The notes beneath the pieces were generated by a model. It was not told where the DNA came from and searched no databases. It saw only the letters and a list, made by a program, of their open reading frames with translations. A stretch of 28,709 bases of DNA, taken from contig URZO01000053.1 of the NCBI GenBank assembly GCA_900552465.1, forward strand, positions 1-28,709. Reading direction: 5' to 3'. The position numbers were made by a program, and so were the translations under genes. Shown one piece after another: positions 1 through 7,052 of this stretch. The stretch is from an uncultured Parabacteroides sp. GTDB lineage: Bacteria > Bacteroidota > Bacteroidia > Bacteroidales > Tannerellaceae. The first letter of the stretch is position 1; each line of letters starts with the position of its first letter.

Positions 1-52
1 CGAGTACGTCAGTTTAGCAAACTGGTGGTTTCAGCCACTCACCCACACTTCC
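1..52 (-). tRNA. tRNA-Ser(GCU), 5' part, cut by window edge
   Basis: Read on the minus strand from 52 downwards, the sequence begins GGAAGTG, continues with a D-arm (GTGAGTGGCTGAAACCACC) and an anticodon arm whose seven-base loop TTGCTAA carries anticodon GCT. This matches the layout of bacterial tRNA-Ser(GCU). The variable arm, T-arm and acceptor 3' side lie beyond position 1, so only about half of the gene is present. A good Bacteroidetes promoter lies just upstream at 88-118 on the same strand. Confidence 0.88.
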
Positions 53-87
53 ATGGGCTTCGCGCTTCATTTCCTTGAATTGCGCTG

Positions 88-118
88 CAAAGATAGGCTG
101 AAGTTTTTGAATATACAA
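88..118 (-). promoter_or_regulatory. Promoter of tRNA-Ser
   Basis: On the minus strand a TTG (-33 element, 116-118) is followed after 20 bases by TATCTTTG (88-95), an exact fit to the Bacteroidetes -7 consensus TAnnTTTG. The predicted start point near position 81 leaves a leader of about 30 bases before the tRNA 5' end at 52. Confidence 0.7.
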
Positions 119-152
119 AGCATTTTGGCGATATTTTTTAAGAAAAAGGTGT

Positions 153-160
153 TACTTTTG
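153..160 (+). promoter_or_regulatory. -7 box before mltG
   Basis: TACTTTTG fits TAnnTTTG and lies 38 bases before the mltG start codon. I see no -33 TTG at the usual distance of about 20 bases; the nearest (125-127) is 25 bases away. Confidence 0.45.
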
Positions 161-198
161 TGCCCGGTTCTGATATTCAGAGAATTATTAAGTGAAAT

Positions 199-1242
199 AT
201 GAGTGGAAAAAAGTTTTCGAAACGAACTGTTATCATAGGAATCCTTTCTTTTATCGTCCTGTTACTGGCAGGAACGGGGTTTTGGGCCTACCGTCTGTTA
301 CTGGCGCCGGATTTCACTCCGCGCAATACCGTGTATGTGTATATCGATACCCGCAAAGATTTTGATGATCTCTGCCGTCAGTTGCAGGATTCTGCCGGTT
401 GTCGGCGCATCGGAAGTTTCAAACAGCTTGCCGGCTTGTTGAAATCCCCTGCCAATATGCGCACGGGACGTTATGCTGTGGAGCCGGGGATGAATAACCT
501 GACACTGCTTAACGATTTGCGCAGGGGGCATCAGGTGGCTACCCGTATTACCTTTAATAATATCCGTTTTAAGAAGGATCTGGCGGAACGGCTCTCGGAA
601 CAGTTGATGATAGGGGAGGATGAATTGCTCCACCTGCTTACTGATTCCGCTTATTGCGACTCGCTGGGTTTCACGACCGAGACGATCAATACGCTATTTA
701 TTCCCAATACATACGAGGTGTACTGGAATATATCCGCCGACAAGCTGATGCAGCGGATGAAGCGCGAGTATAACAATTTCTGGACTGACGCCCGCCTTGC
801 CAAAGCGAAAGCTATCGGGTTGACGCCGACGGAGGTTTCTATCCTTGCCTCTATCGTGGAGGAAGAAACGGCGGCGGCAGACGAATATCCGATCGTTGCC
901 GGACTGTATCTGAACCGCCTGCACCGGGGAATCCCCCTTCAAGCCGATCCGACCGTGAAGTTCGCCATTGGCGATTTCTCACTCCAACGTATCCTTTTCG
1001 AACATCTGGAGGTCGATTCTCCCTATAATACCTATAAACACACGGGACTGCCGCCTGGGCCGCTCCGCATCCCGACTATCAAGGGACTGGATGCCGTGTT
1101 GAACTACATGAAGCATAACTACCTGTATATGTGTGCCAAGGAGGATTTTTCCGGACGTCATAACTTTGCCGCCACCCTTGCCGAGCATAACCGTAACGCT
1201 AACCGTTACCGCGCGGAATTGAACAGGCGGCGCATCCGGTAG
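199..1242 (+). CDS. mltG: Endolytic murein transglycosylase MltG (YceG family)
   Basis: The protein has 347 residues, close to the family's usual length. MltG is an inner-membrane lytic transglycosylase that cuts nascent peptidoglycan strands and sets glycan length. One N-terminal membrane helix (about residues 10-32) would leave the rest in the periplasm. The family hallmark ASIVEEET is present at 217-224; Glu221 aligns with the catalytic Glu218 of E. coli MltG. It is followed by the conserved VAGLYLNRL, LQADPTV and SPYNTY..GLPPGPI-like segments (here GLPPGPLRIP). The gene is preceded by a -7 box at 153-160. The next gene on the same strand is 125 bases away, beyond a 13-bp inverted repeat, so mltG is probably transcribed alone. 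Confidence 0.93.
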   Translation: MSGKKFSKRTVIIGILSFIVLLLAGTGFWAYRLLLAPDFTPRNTVYVYIDTRKDFDDLCRQLQDSAGCRRIGSFKQLAGLLKSPANMRTGRYAVEPGMNNLTLLNDLRRGHQVATRITFNNIRFKKDLAERLSEQLMIGEDELLHLLTDSAYCDSLGFTTETINTLFIPNTYEVYWNISADKLMQRMKREYNNFWTDARLAKAKAIGLTPTEVSILASIVEEETAAADEYPIVAGLYLNRLHRGIPLQADPTVKFAIGDFSLQRILFEHLEVDSPYNTYKHTGLPPGPLRIPTIKGLDAVLNYMKHNYLYMCAKEDFSGRHNFAATLAEHNRNANRYRAELNRRRIR

Positions 1243-1269
1243 GAAGAGTTTACCTTTATAGCTTCATCC

Positions 1270-1313
1270 TTATGGTTTTTCCAGGTCTTCGTTATGAATT
1301 GGGGAAACCATAA
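1270..1313 (+). terminator. 13-bp stem-loop after mltG
   Basis: Bases 1270-1282 pair with 1301-1313 over 13 positions (two G-U pairs), leaving an 18-base loop. It lies between the mltG stop and the -7 box of the next gene. No clean U-run follows, so the call as terminator is tentative; it could also be an operator. Confidence 0.45.
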
Positions 1314-1334
1314 CGATGTTCGTATTTTATTCCT

Positions 1335-1342
1335 TATATTTG
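1335..1342 (+). promoter_or_regulatory. -7 box before the BASS transporter
   Basis: TATATTTG fits TAnnTTTG exactly and lies 25 bases before the ATG at 1368. No TTG sits at the expected -33 distance. Confidence 0.5.
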
Positions 1343-1367
1343 CCACCGAAAATAAAGAATAGGTAGT

Positions 1368-2342
1368 ATGTTGAATTTTCTGAAAAACTGGACGTTGCCT
1401 ATTGCAATGTTGTCCGGGGTGTTAGGTTATTTTATGTTTGCCAACTTCACTTTTCTGGAGCCGACAAAACCGTTTGTGAATTCTTTCGTGGCCTATTTAA
1501 CTCCTTTTCTGATCTTTGCACAGCTATTGCTTACTTTCTGCAAGGTACAGCCGCATGAGTTGTTGCCTTCTCCCTGGCACGGGTGGTTGTTACTGTTTCA
1601 GCTTGTTTCAGCTTCGGCGATAGCCGCTTTGCTGATATTCGTCCGGATGGAAGGTTCCTATAAGGAGGTTTTTGAAGGGGCGATGGTTTGCCTGATCTGT
1701 CCGACGGCAACGGCGGCAGCTGTTATCACCGGCAAGTTAGGGGGGAGTGCGTCCAGCTTGACGACCTATACGTTGTTATCCAATATTCTGGCGGCAATTG
1801 TTGTTCCGCTGATGTTCCCGTTGGTGGAACCGCATGCTAACATTACTTTCCTGACGGCTTTCCTTAAGATATTAAGCAAGGTATTCCCGTTGCTGCTTTT
1901 CCCGTTTATCCTGGCGATGCTGTTTCGCTATTACCTTCCGAAGATCCACCATTTCTTGTTGGGCTTCCGCGATATGGCCTTCTATCTTTGGGCTGTTGCC
2001 CTTACCATTGTAACAGCCCAGACCGTTAAGTCGCTTGCCAATAGCGATGCGGCAGTGGGAGTGGAGGTACTGATTGCATTGGCCGGATTTATAACCTGTG
2101 TCATTCAGTTCTACTTAGGAAAGAGGATCGGAACCCGTTATTTCGACCGTATCAGTGCGGGGCAGGCACTCGGACAGAAGAACACTGTACTCGCCATCTG
2201 GATGTCGTACACGTATCTGGACCCGCTTTCATCGGTCGGCCCAGGCTCATACGTCCTCTGGCAGAATATTTTCAATAGCTATCAACTGTGGAAGAAACGG
2301 AAGAAAGAAGTTGCTGTTCAGGGTGCAAGCACTAACTCATAG
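1368..2342 (+). CDS. BASS-family (bile acid:Na+ symporter-like) transporter
   Basis: The protein has 324 residues and is made almost entirely of hydrophobic segments, consistent with about nine or ten membrane helices and the BASS/SBF fold. The motif around LICPTATAAAVITGKLGGSA, followed by TYTLLSNILAAIVVPL, corresponds to the first substrate/sodium-binding crossover of the family, and GQKNTVLAIW to the second. The C-terminus ends in a lysine-rich cytoplasmic tail. It is probably an inner-membrane, sodium-coupled importer of an organic anion, but the substrate cannot be read from sequence; BASS members carry bile acids, pantothenate, pyruvate and others. Its 3' end overlaps the convergent acetyltransferase gene by 25 bases. 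Confidence 0.82.
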   Translation: MLNFLKNWTLPIAMLSGVLGYFMFANFTFLEPTKPFVNSFVAYLTPFLIFAQLLLTFCKVQPHELLPSPWHGWLLLFQLVSASAIAALLIFVRMEGSYKEVFEGAMVCLICPTATAAAVITGKLGGSASSLTTYTLLSNILAAIVVPLMFPLVEPHANITFLTAFLKILSKVFPLLLFPFILAMLFRYYLPKIHHFLLGFRDMAFYLWAVALTIVTAQTVKSLANSDAAVGVEVLIALAGFITCVIQFYLGKRIGTRYFDRISAGQALGQKNTVLAIWMSYTYLDPLSSVGPGSYVLWQNIFNSYQLWKKRKKEVAVQGASTNS

Positions 2343-2806
2343 TCAATCACATCCAGCCAGCGGTCGAACTTCAGTCCTACTTTCTCGAAACGGGAAACTT
2401 GTTTGAATCCAAGTTTTTCATGCAACACGTTGCTGGCTTCATTCCCCTCCGTGATGCAGGCGATCAGGGCGTGAAATCCTTTCCGGCGGCATTCGTCGAT
2501 CAGCTTTATCATCAATTGTTTACCGATGCCTTTTCCTGTTCTTTCCGGTGACAGGTAGACGGTTGTTTCCAGTGTGTATCTGTAGGCGGCGCGTTCTTTC
2601 CAGGGATGGGCGTAGCAGTATCCGACCACTTTGTTGTCCACTTCGTAAACAAAATAGGGGAAATGGGCGGAGATTTCAGTTATCCGCGAACGCATCGCTT
2701 CTTCCTGTAACGGTTCCGTATCGAAGGTCGCTACGCTATGTAAGACATATTCATTGTAGATATCCGTAATCGTTTTTGCATCCTGTAGTTTTACTGGTCT
2801 AATCAT
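2318..2806 (-). CDS. GNAT acetyltransferase, phosphinothricin acetyltransferase (PAT)-like
   Basis: The 162-residue protein starts MIRPVKLQDA and has the GNAT acetyl-CoA loop (RTGKGIG, in VYLSPERTGKGIGKQL), then the PAT-type tail with ACITEGNEAS, LHEKLGFK and KFDRWLDV. PAT-like enzymes N-acetylate small amino compounds such as methionine sulfoximine; the true substrate here is unknown. An ATG 12 codons upstream (2840-2842) is in frame, but it directly abuts the -7 box TATCTTTG (minus, 2844-2851), which would put the RNA start at or after it. I therefore start at 2806. The gene is convergent with the BASS transporter (25-base overlap) and divergent from the DUF695 gene. Confidence 0.86.
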   Translation of the reverse strand: MIRPVKLQDAKTITDIYNEYVLHSVATFDTEPLQEEAMRSRITEISAHFPYFVYEVDNKVVGYCYAHPWKERAAYRYTLETTVYLSPERTGKGIGKQLMIKLIDECRRKGFHALIACITEGNEASNVLHEKLGFKQVSRFEKVGLKFDRWLDVIDYELVLAP

Positions 2807-2843
2807 ATTGTCTGAAAGAATTATTATATTATCTATTTTCATA

Positions 2844-2851
2844 CAAAGATA
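2844..2851 (-). promoter_or_regulatory. -7 box of the GNAT gene
   Basis: On the minus strand TATCTTTG fits TAnnTTTG exactly. The expected RNA start, around 2837, excludes the upstream in-frame ATG and supports translation from 2806. No clear -33 TTG is visible. Confidence 0.55.
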
Positions 2852-2896
2852 AAAGATAACTACATTGTATAGATGCCTGATCTCATAAATAATATC

Positions 2897-2904
2897 TATT
2901 TTTG
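2897..2904 (+). promoter_or_regulatory. -7 box of the DUF695 gene
   Basis: TATTTTTG fits TAnnTTTG. It lies downstream of an in-frame ATG at 2873 and 19 bases upstream of the ATG at 2924, so it decides in favour of the later start. No -33 TTG lies at the usual distance. Confidence 0.5.
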
Positions 2905-2923
2905 TAGAATAATTGATATTGAT

Positions 2924-3361
2924 ATGAAACTAAGTAACGAATGGTTTACCGCTCTTTCAGAGAATGAATCCGGACAGTTGGTCACTGTTTCCGGCCGTGA
3001 CGAACTGACCGAATTTGTGCAGTCGGGCAAGTTCAAGGAACGGGTGGAAATTACCTGGAAATATGAAGGTGACGACAAAGGAATGCCTTCCGACGCATTG
3101 GCTGAAAAGATGGAAGAGATACAGGAAGCCTTGCGCAAGGCAATGGAAAAAGATAAACTCTCGATCCTGACAGGCGTGTATACCGGAGGAGGAGAGAAGA
3201 TATGGGTTTATTATACCCGTACGGTTCGTGTTTTCGGCGAGCGTCTGAACGAAGCATTGGCTCCGTTCGAGGTGCTACCGATCTCTATCTATACAGAGGT
3301 CGATCCCGAATGGGAAGAATATACGGATATGTATGAGATGAAAGATTGGGCCATTGAATGA
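2924..3361 (+). CDS. DUF695 domain protein
   Basis: The 145-residue protein, starting MKLSNEWFTALSE, has the pattern of DUF695: an N-terminal tryptophan segment, ERVEITWKYEGDDKGMPSDALAEKMEEIQEAL in the middle, then a strand-rich part with LTGVYTGGGEKIWVYYTRTV. It is soluble, with no signal peptide or membrane helix. Family function is unknown to me; relatives are small cytoplasmic proteins that sometimes occur as domains in larger proteins. An upstream ATG at 2873 would add 17 residues but lies before the -7 box at 2897. The stop is 12 bases before the DUF4434 lipoprotein gene, so the two are probably one transcript. Confidence 0.8.
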   Translation: MKLSNEWFTALSENESGQLVTVSGRDELTEFVQSGKFKERVEITWKYEGDDKGMPSDALAEKMEEIQEALRKAMEKDKLSILTGVYTGGGEKIWVYYTRTVRVFGERLNEALAPFEVLPISIYTEVDPEWEEYTDMYEMKDWAIE

Positions 3362-3373
3362 CCACTGTTTACC

Positions 3374-4474
3374 ATGAAGAATCACAACAGGAGAGATTTT
3401 ATCAGGCAAGTATCTGCAACAGGGGCTGTCCTGGCTACCGGGGCGTTGGCTTCGTGCGCCGGAAAAGCGTCGGCTGGCATTGGTGAAGCCGGTGCGGATG
3501 AGCATATCGAAAGTAAGTTGATTATCCCGAAAGCGCAGGGGTTGAAGATTTCCGGAACCTTTTTGGATGAGATATCCCATGATATTCCGCATCAGAATTG
3601 GGGCGAAAAAGAGTGGGACCAGGATTTTGCCTATATGAAAGCGATCGGAATCGATACGGTCATCGTGATCAGAAGCGGATACCGCAAGTTTATTACTTAT
3701 CCTTCCGAGTATCTGATGAAAACATTCGGTTGCTATATGCCTTCGGTCGATCTGATCGATATGTATCTGCGCTTGTCGGATAAATATGGCATGAAGTTTT
3801 TTTTCGGTTTGTACGATTCCGGCAAATATTGGGATACCGGCGACCTGACTTGGGAAATCGAATCCAATAAATATGTTATCGAGGAAGTCTGGAAGAAATA
3901 CGGGCATCATAAAAGTTTCCAGGGATGGTATCTTTGCCAGGAGATCAGTCGTGCGACGAAAGGGGCGATCACTGCATTCAGTAGCTTAGGCAAGCAATGT
4001 AAGGATGTTTCAGGCGGTCTTCCGACCCTGATCTCCCCTTGGATAGACGGAAAGAAAGCTGTTGCTGCTGCAGGTGGCGATCTGACAAAAGCTGAAGCAG
4101 TCTCTGTGGAGCAGCATGAAAGGGAGTGGTCTGAAATATTTGACGGGATCAAAGGTAATGTGGATGCCTGTGCTTTCCAGGACGGCCATATCGATTACGA
4201 TGAACTGGACGCTTTTTTCAGTGTCAATAAGAAGATGGCTGATAAATATGGTATCGAATGTTGGACGAATGCTGAATCGTTCGACCGGGATATGCCGATC
4301 AAGTTCCTTCCGATTAAGTTCGACAAGCTGCGCATGAAGTTAGAAGCGGCTGCCCGGCAGAACTATGACAAGGCGATCACCTTCGAATTCTCCCATTTTA
4401 TGAGCCCCCAGTCTGCCTATCTGCAGGCAGGACATTTATATAATCGCTACAAGGAGTATTTTGAAATAGAATAA
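3374..4474 (+). CDS. Tat-exported DUF4434 lipoprotein
   Basis: The 366-residue protein begins with a twin-arginine signal (NRRDFIRQ, Arg6-Arg7) followed by a hydrophobic stretch and a lipobox ending at Cys28 (ALASC). It should therefore be exported folded and lipid-anchored. The mature part matches the DUF4434 pattern: ISGTFLDEISHDIPHQNWGEKEW, a DTVIVIRSGY strand, KFFFGLYDSGKYW, GWYLCQEI, and a C-terminal ITFEFSHFMSP. These periodic strand motifs with conserved acidic residues (for example Glu in CQEI and Asp in ACAFQDG) resemble a TIM-barrel glycoside hydrolase, so a role on glycans is possible but not shown. It follows the DUF695 gene by 12 bases and ends before a strong hairpin shared with thrC. 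Confidence 0.8.
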   Translation: MKNHNRRDFIRQVSATGAVLATGALASCAGKASAGIGEAGADEHIESKLIIPKAQGLKISGTFLDEISHDIPHQNWGEKEWDQDFAYMKAIGIDTVIVIRSGYRKFITYPSEYLMKTFGCYMPSVDLIDMYLRLSDKYGMKFFFGLYDSGKYWDTGDLTWEIESNKYVIEEVWKKYGHHKSFQGWYLCQEISRATKGAITAFSSLGKQCKDVSGGLPTLISPWIDGKKAVAAAGGDLTKAEAVSVEQHEREWSEIFDGIKGNVDACAFQDGHIDYDELDAFFSVNKKMADKYGIECWTNAESFDRDMPIKFLPIKFDKLRMKLEAAARQNYDKAITFEFSHFMSPQSAYLQAGHLYNRYKEYFEIE

Positions 4475-4481
4475 AACAGCA

Positions 4482-4520
4482 GGGCGGTGTGCCATAATAT
4501 ATATTTTTGACACACCGCCC
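4482..4520. terminator. Hairpin between DUF4434 gene and thrC
   Basis: GGGCGGTGTG (4482-4491) and CACACCGCCC (4511-4520) form a perfect 10-bp stem with a 19-base loop between two convergent genes. Read from the thrC side, the hairpin is followed by TGCTGTTTTATT, a better U-rich tail than on the plus side. It probably ends the threonine operon and may serve both directions. Confidence 0.75.
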
Positions 4521-4537
4521 CCTATGAATAGATTCCC

Positions 4538-5851
4538 TTATTGTTTCATCAGGTATGCTTTGAAACCTTCGAAATCCTTTTCCAGTCCGATACTTTGCTT
4601 TGTCCCTTGCATAAAGGCTTTTAGCTTTGCCGGTATTTCAATATCCGCTTCCAGAATACTGTCTACCGTCCCTTTGAACTTAGCGGGGTGGGCCGTTTCC
4701 AGGAATACACCTGTTTCATCGGGGGTGAGCTTGTTTTCAATCAACGCTTGGTAACCGCATGCTCCATGCGGATCGAGCAGATAACCTGTTTTTGTATAGA
4801 CCTGCTTCATGGTAACGGCGATCTCTTCATCCGTGAAACGATAGCCGCTTATCAGTCGGCTGATCTCCTGATGCGGGTTGCCATTCGTGCCAAACAGATC
4901 CAGGATACGGGCAAAATTGCTTGGATCGCCTACATCCATTGCGTTGGCTATCGTTGCGACGGAAGGACGTGGGGTGTAAGTGCCTGTTTTCAGGTATTCA
5001 AGGAATACATCATTGCGGTTGTTGGCGGCAATAAAACGCTTTACGGGCAATCCCATCCAGCTGGCGAACAACCCGGCTGTGATGTTTCCGAAGTTTCCGC
5101 TAGGAACAGAAATGACCAATTCATCCGCCTTGCCGATCTTATCTAATTGTGCGTATGCATTGAAATAGTAGAATGATTGCGGAAGGAAACGGGCAACGTT
5201 GATCGAGTTGGCCGATGTCAGTTTCATGTGGCGGTTCAGCTCGTCGTCCATAAAGGCCGACTTGACCAATGCCTGGCAATCGTCGAACGTGCCGTCTATT
5301 TCCAATGCGGTAATGTTCTGCCCTAATGTCGTGAACTGGCATTCCTGTATCGGGCTTACCTTTCCTTTAGGGTAGAGCACATATACATGAATGCCCGGTA
5401 CACCTAAAAATCCATTGGCAACAGCACTGCCAGTATCTCCCGAAGTGGCAACCAATACGTTTACCTGCTTCAGCCCTTCCTTTTTAATGAAATATCCCAG
5501 CAGACGTGCCATAAAACGGCCGCCGACATCCTTAAAGGCCAGTGTCGGACCGTGAAACAGTTCGAGGCTGTAGATGTTATCGTCGACGTGTACCACCGGA
5601 GTCTCGAACGACAGCGTGTCTTTTACGATTTCATTCAAGGTATTGGCATCGATGTCTTCACCAAAGAAAGCCTGCGCCACTGTGCAGGCAATTTCGTGGA
5701 AAGACTGGTTTTTCATCTTACCGATCGTATCCTTATCTAATTTGACAATACGTTCGGGCATATATAACCCTTTGTCACCGGCAAGCCCTTTTACAACGGC
5801 TTCTTCCAATGAGGCAACGGGAGCTTGTTTATTTGTGCTGTAATATTTCAT
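4538..5851 (-). CDS. thrC: Threonine synthase
   Basis: ThrC converts O-phospho-L-homoserine to L-threonine with pyridoxal phosphate. The protein has 437 residues, the normal length of the long class. The cofactor-lysine motif HGPTLAFKDVG is present with Lys107, the same position as the PLP lysine of E. coli ThrC. The glycine-rich phosphate loop (VPSGNFGNITAG), the ATSGDTGSA segment and the substrate-binding TSANSINVARFLPQ segment follow. It is the last gene of the thr operon; its ATG overlaps the stop of the upstream ApgM-like gene as ATGA, which suggests translational coupling. A hairpin at 4482-4520 follows its stop. Confidence 0.97.
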   Translation of the reverse strand: MKYYSTNKQAPVASLEEAVVKGLAGDKGLYMPERIVKLDKDTIGKMKNQSFHEIACTVAQAFFGEDIDANTLNEIVKDTLSFETPVVHVDDNIYSLELFHGPTLAFKDVGGRFMARLLGYFIKKEGLKQVNVLVATSGDTGSAVANGFLGVPGIHVYVLYPKGKVSPIQECQFTTLGQNITALEIDGTFDDCQALVKSAFMDDELNRHMKLTSANSINVARFLPQSFYYFNAYAQLDKIGKADELVISVPSGNFGNITAGLFASWMGLPVKRFIAANNRNDVFLEYLKTGTYTPRPSVATIANAMDVGDPSNFARILDLFGTNGNPHQEISRLISGYRFTDEEIAVTMKQVYTKTGYLLDPHGACGYQALIENKLTPDETGVFLETAHPAKFKGTVDSILEADIEIPAKLKAFMQGTKQSIGLEKDFEGFKAYLMKQ

Positions 5852-7050
5852 AATAACTCTTTTATAAATTCGTCTTTCTCTAAAATACCATATTTGCCCT
5901 TCAGGACGGAGTACTCGTCGAAACAGGTGACTGCGTCGGGCGCCTGTCCCGGTTTATGGATCAGGAAAGGCACCGGGGTGTTTGTATGGGTACGGATGGC
6001 GCAGGGCGTCGGGTGGTCCGGAAGTACGGCTATTGCAACCGGCTCGTCCCATTTCTGCAACTCTTCGAAAATGATGCCGATCGCCCGTTTGTCCAGATTC
6101 TCGATCGTTTTTATTTTCAGATCCACGTCGCCTTCGTGTCCAGCTTCGTCGCTGGCCTCTACATGGAGATAGACGAAGTCGTTTGTTTTCAGGGCTTCGA
6201 GAGCGGCGTGCGCTTTTCCTTCGTAGTTGGTGTCGTACAGTCCGGTGGCACCTTCCACGTCGATTACTTTCAGGCCGGCATATACGCCGATACCGCGTAT
6301 CAGGTCGACGGCAGAGATCACGGAGCCTTGCTTGAAGCCGTACATCTCCTGCATGGTCTTCATCGCCGGGCGATATCCGGGCGACCAGGGCCAAATGCTG
6401 TTTGCAGGGTCTTTCCCGGCGGCAACGCGTTTCCGGTTGACGGGATGATCCTTCAATATCTCTTGCGATTTCAGGATCAACTCGTTCAGCAGATCGGCTG
6501 TTTCCTGTGCTTGCGGCACTTCCGGCTTAATCATCAAGGGACGGAAAGGGTGGAGGGGCACATCGTGAGGAGGCGTGCAATCCAGGTGCTTGTCACCTCC
6601 TTTTATCACTAACAGGTGGCGGTAAGACACACCCGTATGGAAATGTACGCGATCGGAGCCTAATTTCTCGTTCAGGAAGCGGATCAGTTCGTCCGCCTCG
6701 CCGGTCGTGATATGCCCAGAAGAATGGTTCTTCAGGATCTCGCCTTCCACACAGATCAGGTTACAGCGCATCGCCATTTCCCCCGGTTTCAGGTCATATC
6801 CGATACTGGCGGCTTCCAGTACGCCTCGACCTTCGTATACGGTCGGAAGGTCGTAGCCCAGAACTGCCATGTTTGCCACTTCGCTTCCCGGATGAAAGCC
6901 GTCGGCGACGGTTTTCAAGCGTCCGGTAACGCCCATTTCAGCCAGCTTGTCCATATAAGGAGTGTCTGCATACTGCATCGGCGTCTTGCCGCCTAAAGCC
7001 TCTATCGGCTCGTCGGCCATCCCGTCTCCCAGAATGATTATACTTTTCAT
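5848..7050 (-). CDS. ApgM-like phosphoglycerate mutase family protein, probable homoserine kinase substitute
   Basis: The 400-residue protein belongs to the archaeal-type cofactor-independent phosphoglycerate mutase group (COG3635, alkaline phosphatase superfamily). Visible landmarks are the metal site GDGMADEP (Asp9), the nucleophile region HPGSEVANMAVLGYD (Ser56), HSSGHIT, VEASDEAGHEGD with metal ligands, and LPDHPTPCAIRTHT near the end. Its position is telling: it lies 2 bases after thrA and overlaps thrC as ATGA, where a homoserine kinase (thrB) is expected, and no GHMP kinase is present. Comparative genomics has proposed this family as a functional analogue of homoserine kinase in such operons. 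I infer that role here; plain phosphoglycerate mutase activity remains the alternative. Confidence 0.85.
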   Translation of the reverse strand: MKSIIILGDGMADEPIEALGGKTPMQYADTPYMDKLAEMGVTGRLKTVADGFHPGSEVANMAVLGYDLPTVYEGRGVLEAASIGYDLKPGEMAMRCNLICVEGEILKNHSSGHITTGEADELIRFLNEKLGSDRVHFHTGVSYRHLLVIKGGDKHLDCTPPHDVPLHPFRPLMIKPEVPQAQETADLLNELILKSQEILKDHPVNRKRVAAGKDPANSIWPWSPGYRPAMKTMQEMYGFKQGSVISAVDLIRGIGVYAGLKVIDVEGATGLYDTNYEGKAHAALEALKTNDFVYLHVEASDEAGHEGDVDLKIKTIENLDKRAIGIIFEELQKWDEPVAIAVLPDHPTPCAIRTHTNTPVPFLIHKPGQAPDAVTCFDEYSVLKGKYGILEKDEFIKELL

Positions 7051-7052
7051 TT

